Shown: positions 16,488-26,263, counted from the stretch's first letter. The stretch is 36,144 nt of DNA from Hyphomicrobiales bacterium (GCA_947455025.1 CANGLU010000026.1:1-36144); one strand, 5' to 3'. Notes: a model not told the origin generated them from the sequence alone. Numbers and translations are program-made.

Positions 16488-17972
16488 GTGCCGACTTTTC
16501 TTGAACTAACCCATATTTCAAAGCGCTTCGGTGGTGTGCAAGCGCTCGCTGATGTTGATCTGACGCTTGAAAGCGGCGAAGTGCATTGCCTCGTCGGCGA
16601 AAACGGCTCAGGCAAATCAACGCTCATCAAAATTATTTCCGGTGTACAACCGCCCGAAGCGGGTGGAAAAATCATCATTGAATCGCGCGAATATTCGCAT
16701 CTTAATCCGGTTGAGAGCACGCGTGCCGGCATTCAAGTCATCTATCAAGATCTCTCGCTCTTTCCCAATCTGACGGTCGCTGAAAACATCGGTGTGGGCC
16801 AGCATTTGGGTGGCTTTCATTCGGTTGATTGGAATGCCATTCGCGCAACCGCCAAACGCGCGATGGAGCGCATCGGCGTGAACCTCGATCTCGATGTGAA
16901 AGTCGAAGATTTATCGATCGCCAACCGCCAGCTGGTTGCGATTTGCCGCGCTATGGCCGCTGATGCGAAACTCGTCATCATGGATGAGCCGACAGCATCC
17001 CTCACCCGCCACGAAGTGGACGCGCTTTTAGCCCTTGTTCGCGAATTGAAAAAGAAGGGCATCTGCATCGTCTTCGTTTCGCACCGACTCGATGAGGTGC
17101 TCGAAGTGGCCGAACGCGTCACCGTATTACGCGATGGCAAAAAAGTTGGCACCTATGATGCCAAAGAGATGAATGACCACAAGCTCGCCGTGCTGATGAC
17201 GGGCAAAGAATTTCATTATGATCTTGCTGGGATCGATTTATCAGCACGCAAAACGGTACTCTCGACGCGCCATTTGTCGCGCAAAGGGGATTACAAAGAT
17301 ATTTCCTTTGATCTGCGCGAGGGCGAGATTTTGGGCATTACCGGCCTGTTGGGCTCGGGCCGTACAGAGCTTGCTCTGTCCCTGTTCGGCATGAACCCGC
17401 CCGATGGGGGCGAAATTCATCTCAACGGCAAACGCCTTGCGCTGACCTCAAACCGTGAAGCCATTGATAATGGCATCGCCTATGTGTCGGAAGACCGTTT
17501 GACCTTGGGTTTGGTGCTTGAACAATCCATCGCATCCAATACGATTGTGACCATTCTCGACAAGCTCAAAGGCTTTATGGGCTTGATCCCGCAAGCGGCT
17601 CGGCAATCAACCGTTGATCGCTGGGTAAAAGATCTCTCGATCAAAGTATCAAACACCAATAATCCGGTTAAAACTCTTTCCGGCGGCAATCAGCAACGCG
17701 TTGTGCTTGCCAAATGGATGGCCACCGCGCCGCGCGTGCTCATTCTCGATAGCCCGACGGTTGGCGTGGACATCAGCGCCAAAGACGGCATTTACGAAAT
17801 CGTGCGCGGGCTCGCCGCCAAAGGCGTGGCCGTCATCTTGATCTCGGATGAAATTCCCGAAGTGCTTTATCACAGCCACCGTATTCTCATCATGCGCAAT
17901 GGTCGGATCACGGGCGAGTTCGAAGCCCATAAAAGTTCCGAAGATGTCTTAAGGGTGGCCGTCAATGCCTGA
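16488..17972 (+). CDS. Sugar ABC transporter, double-domain ATPase (RbsA/LsrA type)
   Basis: A 494-residue cytoplasmic ATPase with two fused nucleotide-binding domains, the standard form for the ribose/AI-2 transporter class. Domain 1 has Walker A GENGSGKST (37-45), Q-loop VIYQDLSLFPNLT, a divergent signature LSIANRQ and Walker B LVIMDEPTAS. Domain 2 has a degenerate Walker A GLLGSGRTEL, an intact signature LSGGNQQRVVLAKW and VLILDSPTVGVDISAK. As in RbsA relatives, the lysine is missing from the second Walker A, so probably one site is hydrolytic. The start is GTG 16488 with GGGGA about 9 bp upstream. The gene overlaps the first permease gene by 8 bp. Confidence 0.93.
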   Translation: MPTFLELTHISKRFGGVQALADVDLTLESGEVHCLVGENGSGKSTLIKIISGVQPPEAGGKIIIESREYSHLNPVESTRAGIQVIYQDLSLFPNLTVAENIGVGQHLGGFHSVDWNAIRATAKRAMERIGVNLDLDVKVEDLSIANRQLVAICRAMAADAKLVIMDEPTASLTRHEVDALLALVRELKKKGICIVFVSHRLDEVLEVAERVTVLRDGKKVGTYDAKEMNDHKLAVLMTGKEFHYDLAGIDLSARKTVLSTRHLSRKGDYKDISFDLREGEILGITGLLGSGRTELALSLFGMNPPDGGEIHLNGKRLALTSNREAIDNGIAYVSEDRLTLGLVLEQSIASNTIVTILDKLKGFMGLIPQAARQSTVDRWVKDLSIKVSNTNNPVKTLSGGNQQRVVLAKWMATAPRVLILDSPTVGVDISAKDGIYEIVRGLAAKGVAVILISDEIPEVLYHSHRILIMRNGRITGEFEAHKSSEDVLRVAVNA

Positions 17973-18957
17973 GAATTTTGCCCGTTTTAGGCGCAGCCAC
18001 GAATTCTGGCTCCTAAGCGTTATTCTGATTTTGGTGGTCGGACTTTCGGTGATGACCGAAGGTTTTTTGACTCTGCAAAATCTGTTTGACCTTCTCACCT
18101 CCTATGCCTTTTTGGGCATTTTGGCGTCTGGTCTACTTGTGGTTCTAATATCCGGCGGCATTGATATTTCCTTCACCGCCACCGCTTCCATCGCGCAATA
18201 CATCACGATGCTGCTCGCCAATAAATACGGGCTGAACTGGTTTATCGTCTTTGCCATGGCGAGTGTCGTCGGCATCGGACTGGGTGCGATCAATGCCGTC
18301 CTTATTGACCGCTTGAACATTTCAAGCATCATCGTATCGATTGCGACGCTCAATATCTTTTACGGCCTGCTCGTCTTCATCACGGGCGGCAAATATATCT
18401 ACTCCCTGCCCCCGTGGTTTTCGCACGGCATTTACTGGTTTGAATATGTCGATGCGGATGAAATTTCATACGGGATCAATCTGCAAATTTTAGCCCTTGC
18501 CGTCATGTTCACGCTGACCTGGCTGATTTTGAACCGTACGAATATTGGCCGGCAGATTTATGTGCTTGGCGGCAATCGCGAAGCGGCGCAGCGTTTGGGC
18601 TTCAACGTGTTCCGGCTTAACATCCTCGTTTACTGCTATATGGGGCTAACGGCCGGTGTCGCCTCGCTTATTCAAGCCCAGCTCGCGCAATCGGTGGCGC
18701 CCACGGTGCTTGTCGGTAAGGAATTGGATGTGCTGGCTGCCGTTGTGTTGGGCGGAGCGAGCCTTGCCGGCGGTGTCGGCACCGTCTTCGGCACCATTCT
18801 CGGCCTCACCCTTTTGGCCGTGATGCAAAACGGCCTGATCTTGTTGGGCGTGTCGTCCTATTATTCGCAATTTTTCGTCGGCCTCGTGATCTTGTTGTCG
18901 GTGAGCGCAACGGCCCTTTCGGCCCGCCGCAAGCGCAAGGGAGTCATGACAGAATGA
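17965..18957 (+). CDS. Sugar ABC transporter permease 1 (BPD_transp_2 family)
   Basis: A 330-residue inner-membrane subunit with about 9-10 hydrophobic helices. It carries the family signature GLLVVLISGGIDISFTATAS near residue 55-75 and, further on, the cytoplasmic coupling segment TNIGRQIYVLGGNREAAQRLG that contacts the ATPase. The C-terminal LDVLAAVVLGGASLAGGVGT is also typical of RbsC/LsrC permeases. It overlaps the ATPase gene by 8 bp and the second permease gene by 4 bp (ATGA), so the three are translated together. With the second permease it should form a heterodimeric channel. Confidence 0.92.
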   Translation: MPENFARFRRSHEFWLLSVILILVVGLSVMTEGFLTLQNLFDLLTSYAFLGILASGLLVVLISGGIDISFTATASIAQYITMLLANKYGLNWFIVFAMASVVGIGLGAINAVLIDRLNISSIIVSIATLNIFYGLLVFITGGKYIYSLPPWFSHGIYWFEYVDADEISYGINLQILALAVMFTLTWLILNRTNIGRQIYVLGGNREAAQRLGFNVFRLNILVYCYMGLTAGVASLIQAQLAQSVAPTVLVGKELDVLAAVVLGGASLAGGVGTVFGTILGLTLLAVMQNGLILLGVSSYYSQFFVGLVILLSVSATALSARRKRKGVMTE

Positions 18958-19985
18958 GCAACGCGCCACACCCACCCCGCGGCCCCGATGCGGCGTTGAT
19001 GTCGTTGATCGGTAGCCTGACGGGCGATGTCACCAATCGCCGCTTGGCCATTTTGCTGGTCGCTTTGGTTGCCGTTTTCGGCCTCATCATCGGCGAAGGC
19101 TTTTTCACAAAAGCCACCGTGCAGTCCATGGCGTTCCAATTGCCCGAGCTTGGCATTTTATCGCTTGCCATGATGATTACTTTGATCTCGGGCGGCTTGA
19201 ACCTGTCGATCATTTCTACTGCCAATCTTTGCGCATTGGCGATGGCCTATATCATGACGAAAATGCTGCCGGGTACGGAAGGCTTTGCCTTTGTCGGCTG
19301 GCAGATTGTGGCGATTGCGGTGGGCCTCTTGATCGCGTCGATCATTGGCCTCGTGAATGGCTTCATCATCGCCTATCTCGGCGTCTCCCCCATTTTGACA
19401 ACGCTCGGCACCATGACCATGGTGAAAGGCATCGGCATCGGTATGACGCGCGGCAATGTGATTTCGGGCCTACCCGATTCCATCGTGTTCTTGGGCAATG
19501 GTACGGTCGTGGGCATTCCAACCGCGATGTTGGTTTTTGCGGTGGTTGCCATTCCGATGGCGATTGCGTTGGGCCGCACCCCGTTTGGCGCGGCGACCTA
19601 TATGATTGGCTCGAATGAGAAAGCCACGCAATTTTCCGGCATTGATACCAAACGCGTCATCTTGCGCATCTATGTTATCTCAAGCCTGCTCGCAGCCGTC
19701 GCAGGGCTTGTGATGATGGCGCGGTTTAATTCCGCCAACGCGTCTTATGCCGAAAGCTATTTGTTGGTTACGATCTTGGCGGCCGTGTTGGGCGGTGTTG
19801 ATCCCATGGGGGGCTTTGGCAAAATTGCGGGCGTCATACTGTCGCTTGTCATTTTGCAAGTCATCTCGTCGGCTTTCAACCTGTTGAATTTCAGCCAATT
19901 CCTGACGCTTGCGATTTGGGGCGCGATCCTTGTTGGGGTCACGGCCGTTCCCAATATTCGCAAACGCCTCGGTTTGATCGATTGA
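18954..19985 (+). CDS. Sugar ABC transporter permease 2 (BPD_transp_2 family)
   Basis: A 343-residue inner-membrane permease, paralogous to the preceding one. It has MMITLISGGLNLSIISTANL as the family signature, the coupling segment TPFGAATYMIGSNEKATQFSG, and LAAVLGGVDPMGGFG near the C-terminus. A cytoplasmic leader of about 25 residues, rich in proline at its start, precedes the first helix. The start ATG overlaps the preceding stop as ATGA. Two different permeases next to one double ATPase is the LsrC-LsrD arrangement seen in AI-2 and rhamnose importers. Confidence 0.92.
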   Translation: MSNAPHPPRGPDAALMSLIGSLTGDVTNRRLAILLVALVAVFGLIIGEGFFTKATVQSMAFQLPELGILSLAMMITLISGGLNLSIISTANLCALAMAYIMTKMLPGTEGFAFVGWQIVAIAVGLLIASIIGLVNGFIIAYLGVSPILTTLGTMTMVKGIGIGMTRGNVISGLPDSIVFLGNGTVVGIPTAMLVFAVVAIPMAIALGRTPFGAATYMIGSNEKATQFSGIDTKRVILRIYVISSLLAAVAGLVMMARFNSANASYAESYLLVTILAAVLGGVDPMGGFGKIAGVILSLVILQVISSAFNLLNFSQFLTLAIWGAILVGVTAVPNIRKRLGLID

Positions 19986-19994
19986 ACCGCCGCC

Positions 19995-21395
19995 ATGATC
20001 GATACCGGCGAAAGAGTAGCGGTTCTCGATCTCGGTAAGACGAATATCAAAGTACTCGTCGCCACCCCCAATGGCGAACCGGTTGAAATTCTCTCCTACC
20101 CCAACGCGCCCGATATGACGGGCCCCTATCTCGCCATTGATCTCAACCGCATCGAGCCGCTCATTCTCGATGCGCTGACGGAATTGGGTAAACGCCACCG
20201 CATCCGCGCGATTGTGGCAACGGCCCATGGCTGCGGCGGTGTGTTGGTGGATGATCACAACCCCGTTCTGCCCGCGATGGATTACGAGGCCAAGGCACCC
20301 GATTGGTTGGCAGAAGCCTATGCCGAAGTCGGCCCCACTTACGCAGAAGTCTTTTGCTCGTTAAGCGGCGGCGCCATGCGGCCCGCGCAAGGTCTCTTAT
20401 GGCAATCGCGTGAGTTTCCCGCAGCCTTTAGCCGCGCGAAACATTTTCTGCTTACGCCGCAATATTTTGCCTTTCGCCTCGGCGGTAAACCCGTTTCCGA
20501 AATCTCGTCGCTCGCCGCGCAATGTCATTTATGGAACCCGCTCACAAGCGAGTTTTCCTCCATCGTCCATCGCCTCCATTGGCACGGTCTATTTCCCGCC
20601 TTTGCCAAAGCGGGTGAAGTCATCGGCCATCTATCACCCGAAATCGCCAAACGCACGGGGCTTTCCCCTGATGTTGAAATTTTAGCGGGCGCGCATGACA
20701 GCAACGCCAATTTCTTTCGCTACAAAGCCGCAGGCATGGCCAACCACACGGTACTCTCTACCGGCACATGGATGATCGGTTTCAACCGTGGCCGTCCGCT
20801 GGAGGATTTCTCCGAAAGCCGTGCCATGGTCGCCAATGTTGATGTGGATGGCGAGCCCATCGCCTCGACACTGACAATGACCGGTCGCGAATATGCGATC
20901 CTTGCAGGCGAGCATCCGGTGAGCGATCAACGCGCCTATCAAGCCGCAGCCAAGCTTATCGCCCAAGGCACCTTGGCGCTCCCTTCCTTCGTTGAGGATC
21001 CGGGCCCATTTGCAGGCAGCGGCGGCAAAGGCAAGATCATTGGCCCCGCCCCTGTTGATGAAGTTGAACGGGGCGCGTTGGCAGCGCTTTATTCCGCCTT
21101 CGTCGCCGATCTGTGTCTGGATGTGTTAGGCTCCACGACACCCATCGTCATTGACGGCGGCTTTGCAACCAATCCAGCCTTTGGTCAGCTCATCGCAACC
21201 TTGCGCCCCGCGCAACCGGTCGCGATGAGCCGGTCGAAAGACGGCACCGCCTTGGGCGCCGGCCTCTTATGGCAAAGGTTTGAACGCAAGGAACCGATTA
21301 CCAGCGTAACACTTGATCCGATGTTGCCCTCGCCGATTGCGGGGCTTCGCGAAGCAGCCCTGCGCTGGCGTGCTTTGGCAGATCAACAAACTTAG
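19995..21395 (+). CDS. FGGY-family carbohydrate kinase of the salvage operon
   Basis: A 466-residue two-domain sugar kinase of the actin-like ATPase fold. The first phosphate-binding turn is LDLGKTNIKV (11-20), the catalytic aspartate is Asp235 in AGAHDSNANFF, and the ATP-binding loop of domain 2 is VLSTGTWMIGF. The C-terminal adenosine motif is IVIDGGFATN and GTALGAGLLW. The sequence resembles the fuculokinase/rhamnulokinase side of the family rather than xylulokinase. It lies 9 bp after the second permease gene and 47 bp before the aldolase gene. A ketose kinase next to a class II aldolase normally makes the 1-phosphate that the aldolase splits. Since mtnK-mtnA give that product from the aldose, this kinase could take a ketose such as 5-deoxyribulose. 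This is inference. Confidence 0.88.
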   Translation: MIDTGERVAVLDLGKTNIKVLVATPNGEPVEILSYPNAPDMTGPYLAIDLNRIEPLILDALTELGKRHRIRAIVATAHGCGGVLVDDHNPVLPAMDYEAKAPDWLAEAYAEVGPTYAEVFCSLSGGAMRPAQGLLWQSREFPAAFSRAKHFLLTPQYFAFRLGGKPVSEISSLAAQCHLWNPLTSEFSSIVHRLHWHGLFPAFAKAGEVIGHLSPEIAKRTGLSPDVEILAGAHDSNANFFRYKAAGMANHTVLSTGTWMIGFNRGRPLEDFSESRAMVANVDVDGEPIASTLTMTGREYAILAGEHPVSDQRAYQAAAKLIAQGTLALPSFVEDPGPFAGSGGKGKIIGPAPVDEVERGALAALYSAFVADLCLDVLGSTTPIVIDGGFATNPAFGQLIATLRPAQPVAMSRSKDGTALGAGLLWQRFERKEPITSVTLDPMLPSPIAGLREAALRWRALADQQT

Positions 21396-21442
21396 CCTAT
21401 AAATATTCGTAACAATCCGAAACACGGCAAAGGACAACGACC

Positions 21443-22291
21443 ATGAGCCACAAAAAGCTACGTCAGGGCATTATCAGAACCTGCATCGATATGAATGATT
21501 CCGGATTGAACCAAGGCACATCGGGTAATTTGTCGCATCGCATTGAAGGTGGCATGCTCATTACGCCCACCAGCATGCCCTATGATAAAATGAAAAACGA
21601 AGATGTCGTCGAAATGGCGTTTGATGGCACCTACACAGGCAAGCACCGTCCGTCATCCGAATGGCGTTTTCACCGCGATATTTTGAAGAACCGTACCGAC
21701 GTCAATGTCGTGCTTCATACCCATTCGATCTATTGCACCACGCTTGCAACGCATGAGCGCGGCATCCCCGCGTTTCACTACATGGTCGCCGTTGCAGGCG
21801 GCATCGATATACGGTGCTCGCCCTATGCGTGCTTTGGCACGCAAGAACTTTCCAATTTCGCCCTCGACGCACTCAAAGACCGTACCGCCTGTCTCTTAGG
21901 CCATCACGGCCTGATCGTTTTGGGGGATTCGTTTGAAACGGCGATGTGGCGCGCCATTGAAATCGAAACCCTTGCCAAAATGTATGTGCACGCGCTTGCG
22001 ATTGGGGAGCCGCCTCGCCTCTCGGAAAAAGAAATGGCTCAAGTCATCGAGCAAATGCGCCGCATGAGCTACGGCCAAGCGCCTGATCTTGATCGCGTCA
22101 AAGACACGCCGAAAACCATTCGTGCAAAAGCCGTTACTCCCGACGAGAAGACCAAGCCTGCTGCAGCCCGTGAGGCACCAAGCGCACCCAAAGCAGCGAG
22201 CAAGACGGCACAGAAGAAATCCGCATCAGCTGCGCCCGCCAAAAGGCAGGCGAAGCCCGCGCCCCGTTCTGCAGTCAAACGGCCAAAATAA
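21443..22291 (+). CDS. Class II aldolase (FucA-like) with lysine/alanine-rich C-terminal tail
   Basis: A 282-residue zinc-dependent class II aldolase. Residues 1 to about 215 cover the full FucA/RhaD-type domain. Glu73 (SSEW), His92 and His94 (LHTH) and His155 (GHHG) fall at the residue numbers of the zinc site and catalytic acid of E. coli fuculose-1-phosphate aldolase. SGNLSHR and TPTSMPYDKM bind the phosphate. Such enzymes split a ketose 1-phosphate to DHAP plus an aldehyde. With the mtnK and mtnA homologues downstream, the likely substrates are 5-methylthioribulose 1-phosphate or 5-deoxyribulose 1-phosphate (the Ald2/DrdA role). Residues 222-282 are an unusual tail rich in Lys, Ala and Pro, like histone H1 or AlgP-type tails, with no counterpart in FucA. 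The frame and stop are clean, so the tail is encoded. AAGGA lies 9 bp before the ATG. Confidence 0.9.
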   Translation: MSHKKLRQGIIRTCIDMNDSGLNQGTSGNLSHRIEGGMLITPTSMPYDKMKNEDVVEMAFDGTYTGKHRPSSEWRFHRDILKNRTDVNVVLHTHSIYCTTLATHERGIPAFHYMVAVAGGIDIRCSPYACFGTQELSNFALDALKDRTACLLGHHGLIVLGDSFETAMWRAIEIETLAKMYVHALAIGEPPRLSEKEMAQVIEQMRRMSYGQAPDLDRVKDTPKTIRAKAVTPDEKTKPAAAREAPSAPKAASKTAQKKSASAAPAKRQAKPAPRSAVKRPK

Positions 22292-22305
22292 GAGGCATCG
22301 GCAGG

Positions 22306-23610
22306 ATGGGACAAACGACGATCGCCGGATCACGCTTTGTTGGGGGTGCCGATTACAAGGCCCTCAACGAGCAAAGCGTTATTGATTTCCTGAGTCCTCT
22401 GCACAACGCTTGCTCGATCCTTGGCGGCGTACCCGCCACGTGGACCGTGCGTGAAGTGGGCGATGGCAATCTCAATCTCGTCTTTATCGTCAAAGGCGCA
22501 AAAGGCGGCATCGTTGTTAAACAAGCGCTGCCTTATGTGCGGATGGTTGGCGAGAGTTGGCCATTACCGCTAGACCGCGCCTATTTCGAGCATGAAGCCT
22601 TAAAAATCCAAACGCTTGCTGCTCCCCATCTTGTACCGAAGCTGTATCACTTCGATACGATGCAGGCCGCATGCGTGATGGAATTGCTCGAACCGCATCT
22701 GATTGTGCGCAAAGGGTTGATCAAAGGCATACGCTATCCAAAACTTGCTGCCGATATCGCTGAATTTTGCGCCCTCACTTTATTCAAAACATCCGATCTC
22801 GGCTCGCCCGCGGCGGAGAAGCGCGAGCGTCAGGCGCGTTTTAGCCACAACATCACGCTATCGAAAATCACCGAAGATTTGGTGTTCACCGACCCCTATC
22901 GCCTTTCCGATATGAATCGCTGGACAACACCGCAGCTCGATAAAATAGCCGCCGCCTTCCGCGCCGATGCGCCCCTCAAATTAGCCGCGCAAGAACTTAA
23001 ATGGATGTTCTTGTCGCGCGGCGAAGCGCTGCTGCATGGCGATTTGCACACGGGCTCCATCATGGCAACCGAAAGCCATACGCGCGTCATTGATCCTGAG
23101 TTTGCCGTCTATGGCCCGATGGGGTTTGATCTCGGCGCCTTCATGGCCAATCTTCTCCTCGCCTTTTTCGCGCAAGAAGGCCACGCAACGAAAGAAGATG
23201 ATCGCGAGTCCTATCGCGTTTGGATTTTAGATACACTTCAATCGTTCTGGACTTTGTTTGAACAAAAATTTTTATCGCTCTGGAGTGAAGGCGGTAAGGG
23301 TGATGCTTTCCTGCCTACCCTCTTTGCCGATGATACAGGCGGCGTGGCGTTAGAAGCCTATCGCCACATGACGATGACACGTCTCTTTCAAGACGCGATC
23401 GGCTTTACGGGCGCAAAAATGGCGCGCCGTATTCTAGGCTTAGCCCATGTCGAAGATCTTGAAAGCATTGCGGATCCGGATCGCCGCGCTCGTTGCGAAA
23501 AACGCGCACTCAAAATGGCGCGTGCTTTAATGGTGGGCCGCAGCTCGCTCTCCGGCATCGACGAGATCCGCGATATCGCCGAGACCATCGCCAAGGAACC
23601 TGTCGCATGA
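22306..23610 (+). CDS. mtnK: S-methyl-5-thioribose kinase (or 5-deoxyribose kinase)
   Basis: A 434-residue kinase of the protein-kinase-like (APH) fold that phosphorylates the anomeric oxygen of 5-methylthioribose. Visible marks are the glycine-rich loop GDGNLN (52-57), [10 protein letters not shown] with the ATP lysine and [10 protein letters not shown]. The catalytic Brenner-type motif is [10 protein letters not shown] (244-253), followed by the metal-binding [13 protein letters not shown]. All are hallmarks of MtnK. Homologues in DHAP-shunt clusters also accept 5-deoxyribose (DrdK), and the two cannot be told apart by eye. It starts 14 bp after the aldolase gene and overlaps the mtnA gene by 4 bp (ATGA). 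The length is near the usual ~400-430. Confidence 0.92.
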   Translation: MGQTTIAGSRFVGGADYKALNEQSVIDFLSPLHNACSILGGVPATWTVREVGDGNLNLVFIVKGAKGGIVVKQALPYVRMVGESWPLPLDRAYFEHEALKIQTLAAPHLVPKLYHFDTMQAACVMELLEPHLIVRKGLIKGIRYPKLAADIAEFCALTLFKTSDLGSPAAEKRERQARFSHNITLSKITEDLVFTDPYRLSDMNRWTTPQLDKIAAAFRADAPLKLAAQELKWMFLSRGEALLHGDLHTGSIMATESHTRVIDPEFAVYGPMGFDLGAFMANLLLAFFAQEGHATKEDDRESYRVWILDTLQSFWTLFEQKFLSLWSEGGKGDAFLPTLFADDTGGVALEAYRHMTMTRLFQDAIGFTGAKMARRILGLAHVEDLESIADPDRRARCEKRALKMARALMVGRSSLSGIDEIRDIAETIAKEPVA

Positions 23611-24692
23611 AAATCCATGGCCGCGCGATGCGCACCATCTGGCCCGATGCGGATCAGACCTCTGTTCATGTCATTGATCAAATCAAACTGCCGCACCGGT
23701 TTGAAACGAAGCATCTCCGCACGAGTGCGGAAGCAGCAGACGCCATCCTCACAATGGTCGTGCGGGGCGCACCCTTGATTGGAGCAACTGCCGCCTATGG
23801 CTACGCCTTCGCCATGCGCGAGGATCCGTCCGATGCCAATCTTGATGCGGCCTATAAACGCCTATACGAGACGCGGCCAACCGCGGTTAATTTACGTTGG
23901 GCATTGGATGATCTCCGGAAGCGGTTAAAGCCCTTATCACCTTCCGAACGCTTCGCCGCCGCTTGGCTTCGCGCTGGGCAAATCTGCGATGAAGATGTCG
24001 AGATTTGCCGCAAAATTGGTGAGGCCGGATTAGCGCTTATTCGCGCTGCGCAAAAGCCTAATCAAACCATCAACATCCTCACCCATTGCAATGCGGGCTG
24101 GCTGGCGTGTGTCGATTGGGGCACCGCACTCGCTCCCATTTATATGGCGCATGATGCTGGCCTTCCCGTGCATGTCTGGGTCGATGAAACGCGGCCGCGC
24201 AATCAAGGCGCATCCCTCACCGCTTACGAGCTCGGCGCGCATGGCATTCCGCATACCGTGATCCCCGATAATACCGGCGGACATTTGATGCAGCATGGCA
24301 TGGTTGATCTCTGCATTGTCGGCACAGACCGCACCACCGCGCGCGGCGATGTGTGCAATAAAATCGGAACCTATCTCAAAGCACTCGCAGCGCATGCCAA
24401 TGATGTACCGTTCTATGTAGCCTTGCCGCACACCACGATTGACTGGACGATTGACGATGGCGTCAAAGAAATCCCGATCGAGGAACGCTCGGCCCGCGAA
24501 GTCACCCATATGACGGGTCGCTTAGAGGATGGCAGCCTCGCCACCGTCGATATCATGGCACCGGGCAGCAAGGCGATAAACTATGCGTTTGATGTCACGC
24601 CCGCCCATCTCGTCACCGCGCTCATTACGGATCGCGGCGTGTGTGCGGCAACGCGTGAGGGTTTAGCAGGCCTGTTTCCAGAACGCGCCTAA
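23607..24692 (+). CDS. mtnA: S-methyl-5-thioribose-1-phosphate isomerase (or 5-deoxyribose-1-phosphate isomerase)
   Basis: A 361-residue aldose-ketose isomerase of the eIF2B-like family. It converts methylthioribose 1-phosphate to methylthioribulose 1-phosphate. [13 protein letters not shown] (53-65) binds phosphate. The catalytic pair is Cys161 in [10 protein letters not shown] and Asp241 in [19 protein letters not shown]. The [12 protein letters not shown] and PDNTGGHLM blocks are also diagnostic. ATG 23607 is chosen because it overlaps the mtnK stop as ATGA; the longer open frame upstream lies inside mtnK. It is the last gene of the operon. Its stop TAA shares bases with the stop TAG of the convergent FGGY kinase. 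None of mtnB, mtnC, mtnD or the enolase genes of the classical methionine salvage pathway is present. Confidence 0.93.
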   Translation: MKIHGRAMRTIWPDADQTSVHVIDQIKLPHRFETKHLRTSAEAADAILTMVVRGAPLIGATAAYGYAFAMREDPSDANLDAAYKRLYETRPTAVNLRWALDDLRKRLKPLSPSERFAAAWLRAGQICDEDVEICRKIGEAGLALIRAAQKPNQTINILTHCNAGWLACVDWGTALAPIYMAHDAGLPVHVWVDETRPRNQGASLTAYELGAHGIPHTVIPDNTGGHLMQHGMVDLCIVGTDRTTARGDVCNKIGTYLKALAAHANDVPFYVALPHTTIDWTIDDGVKEIPIEERSAREVTHMTGRLEDGSLATVDIMAPGSKAINYAFDVTPAHLVTALITDRGVCAATREGLAGLFPERA

Positions 24693-26179
24693 CCGCTAAT
24701 GCTGCGAAGCGCCGGATAGGCCCGCTCATAGGCGGCAAAGAGCGGCTTATATTGCTCATGCACCGCCCTATTCGGCTCGATCCGGCGGGTCACTTTCACC
24801 ATCGCGCCAGCGGCTTCTTCAATCGAGGCATAATGCCCCGCCGCCACGGCCGCCAAAATGGCCGAACCCAATGCAGGCGCATCCGCCACTTCCGTCAGCG
24901 TCAATGGAATGCCCGACACATCGGCATGGATCTGCATCCAGAGTTCCGAGCGCGTCGCACCACCGCAAATTCTAAATTCATCCGGCACATAGCCATTGGC
25001 CCGCATCGCTTTGAAAATCGCCTCGGTCCCAAAAGCCACGCCTTCAATGATCGCGCGGAATATATGCGCCCGGCCATGCTTCAGGCTTAAACCCGTAATC
25101 GCTCCGCGCGATAATGGGTCGGTATGCGGCGTGCGGTTGCCTTGAAAATGCTCCTGCACAATCAAGCCATCGGCACCGGGCGGCAAGGCTGCCGCTTCCG
25201 CATTCAGCGTCTCATAGCTCACGCCCTCACCGAGCAGATTCTTGTACCAGTTGATGACCGAGCCCGTTGAAGTTTGCCCGCCTTCCACCGCATGAAGCCC
25301 CGGCAACAATCCGTCTTCATACGTGCCCCAAATGCCCTTGCCATGAAACGGCTTGGCCGACAGCCCCAAATGCAAATGCGAGGAGCCGGTAATAAAGGCC
25401 AACGCGCCGGGTTTAACGACACCCAAGCCGATCATAGCAATAAACGCGTCAGCACCGCCCTGCGCCACCGGAAGGCCAGGATTAAGCCCCAAATGCGCGG
25501 CAGCCTTTGCCGTCAATCCACCAATGGTTTCGCCCAGGCGCACCATGTCCTTCGGCCATTTATCGGCCAGCGTCGGAATACCGAGCTTTTCAACCATGGC
25601 GCGGGCATAGCCGCCTTCGCTCACGCGATAATGCCACCGCGCGGCGGCATTGTTGATGGAGGCCACCATCCGCCCCGTCAGATGAAAATTGACATAGTCC
25701 TGATATTCGCAAATCGTCGCCGCACGCTTGAAAATCTCGGGCTCGTTGCGGGCAATCCATAAGGCCTTCGGAATCATCCATTCCGCCGATACCGGACCCG
25801 CGCCATTCGAATTGACCTTCAACGCCGCGTCACCCGTCGCCAGCACCAAGTCGCACTCTTTCGACGAGCGCACATCCATCCAGATCAGCGCAGGCCGTAA
25901 CGCCTCGCCCTTCTCGTCAAGCGCCACGACCGAGCAGCAGGTTGTGTCGACCGAAAGCCCAACAATGCTGTCAATGCCGATGCCGGCCTCAGCCACGGCC
26001 TTGCGCACGCTATTGCCAACCGCATGCCACCAATCGGCAGGGTTTTGCTCGGCCCAGGCCGGATGCGGAAATTCGGTTTTATAGGGGGTCGCGGCAAAAG
26101 CGAGCGGGCGACCCGTCAAATCAAACACACCGGCGCGCAAGGATTCCGTGCCGCCATCAATCCCGATCACATAAGCCAT
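24689..26179 (-). CDS. FGGY-family pentulose-type carbohydrate kinase, convergent with mtnA
   Basis: A 496-residue sugar kinase of the FGGY family, the ribulokinase/erythritol-kinase side rather than that of the operon's other kinase. It opens [16 protein letters not shown] with the first phosphate loop. The catalytic aspartate is Asp244 in [10 protein letters not shown], and [12 protein letters not shown] and [17 protein letters not shown] form the second ATP-binding half, followed by [13 protein letters not shown]. The ATG at 26179 has GAGGGGG 7 bp upstream. It reads leftward into the end of mtnA, with which its stop codon overlaps, so the two operons converge with no spacer. It may act on a different pentulose or tetritol. 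The divergent neighbour at 26264 is a drug-type exporter, which gives no clue to substrate. Confidence 0.88.
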   Translation of the reverse strand: MAYVIGIDGGTESLRAGVFDLTGRPLAFAATPYKTEFPHPAWAEQNPADWWHAVGNSVRKAVAEAGIGIDSIVGLSVDTTCCSVVALDEKGEALRPALIWMDVRSSKECDLVLATGDAALKVNSNGAGPVSAEWMIPKALWIARNEPEIFKRAATICEYQDYVNFHLTGRMVASINNAAARWHYRVSEGGYARAMVEKLGIPTLADKWPKDMVRLGETIGGLTAKAAAHLGLNPGLPVAQGGADAFIAMIGLGVVKPGALAFITGSSHLHLGLSAKPFHGKGIWGTYEDGLLPGLHAVEGGQTSTGSVINWYKNLLGEGVSYETLNAEAAALPPGADGLIVQEHFQGNRTPHTDPLSRGAITGLSLKHGRAHIFRAIIEGVAFGTEAIFKAMRANGYVPDEFRICGGATRSELWMQIHADVSGIPLTLTEVADAPALGSAILAAVAAGHYASIEEAAGAMVKVTRRIEPNRAVHEQYKPLFAAYERAYPALRSISG

Positions 26180-26263
26180 GCGTTTGCCCCCTCGTTTCTT
26201 GTTATTGCATCTGTTAAGAGAAGAATAACCCGCGATTCATCGGCGAGTAAACCGGCTTACAGC

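Noticed and set aside
15408-19985. A true AI-2 (Lsr) quorum-signal uptake system
   Set aside because: No lsrK-, lsrF- or lsrR-like gene is seen; the linked enzymes are MtnK, MtnA and a FucA-like aldolase, which fit a C5-modified pentose better.
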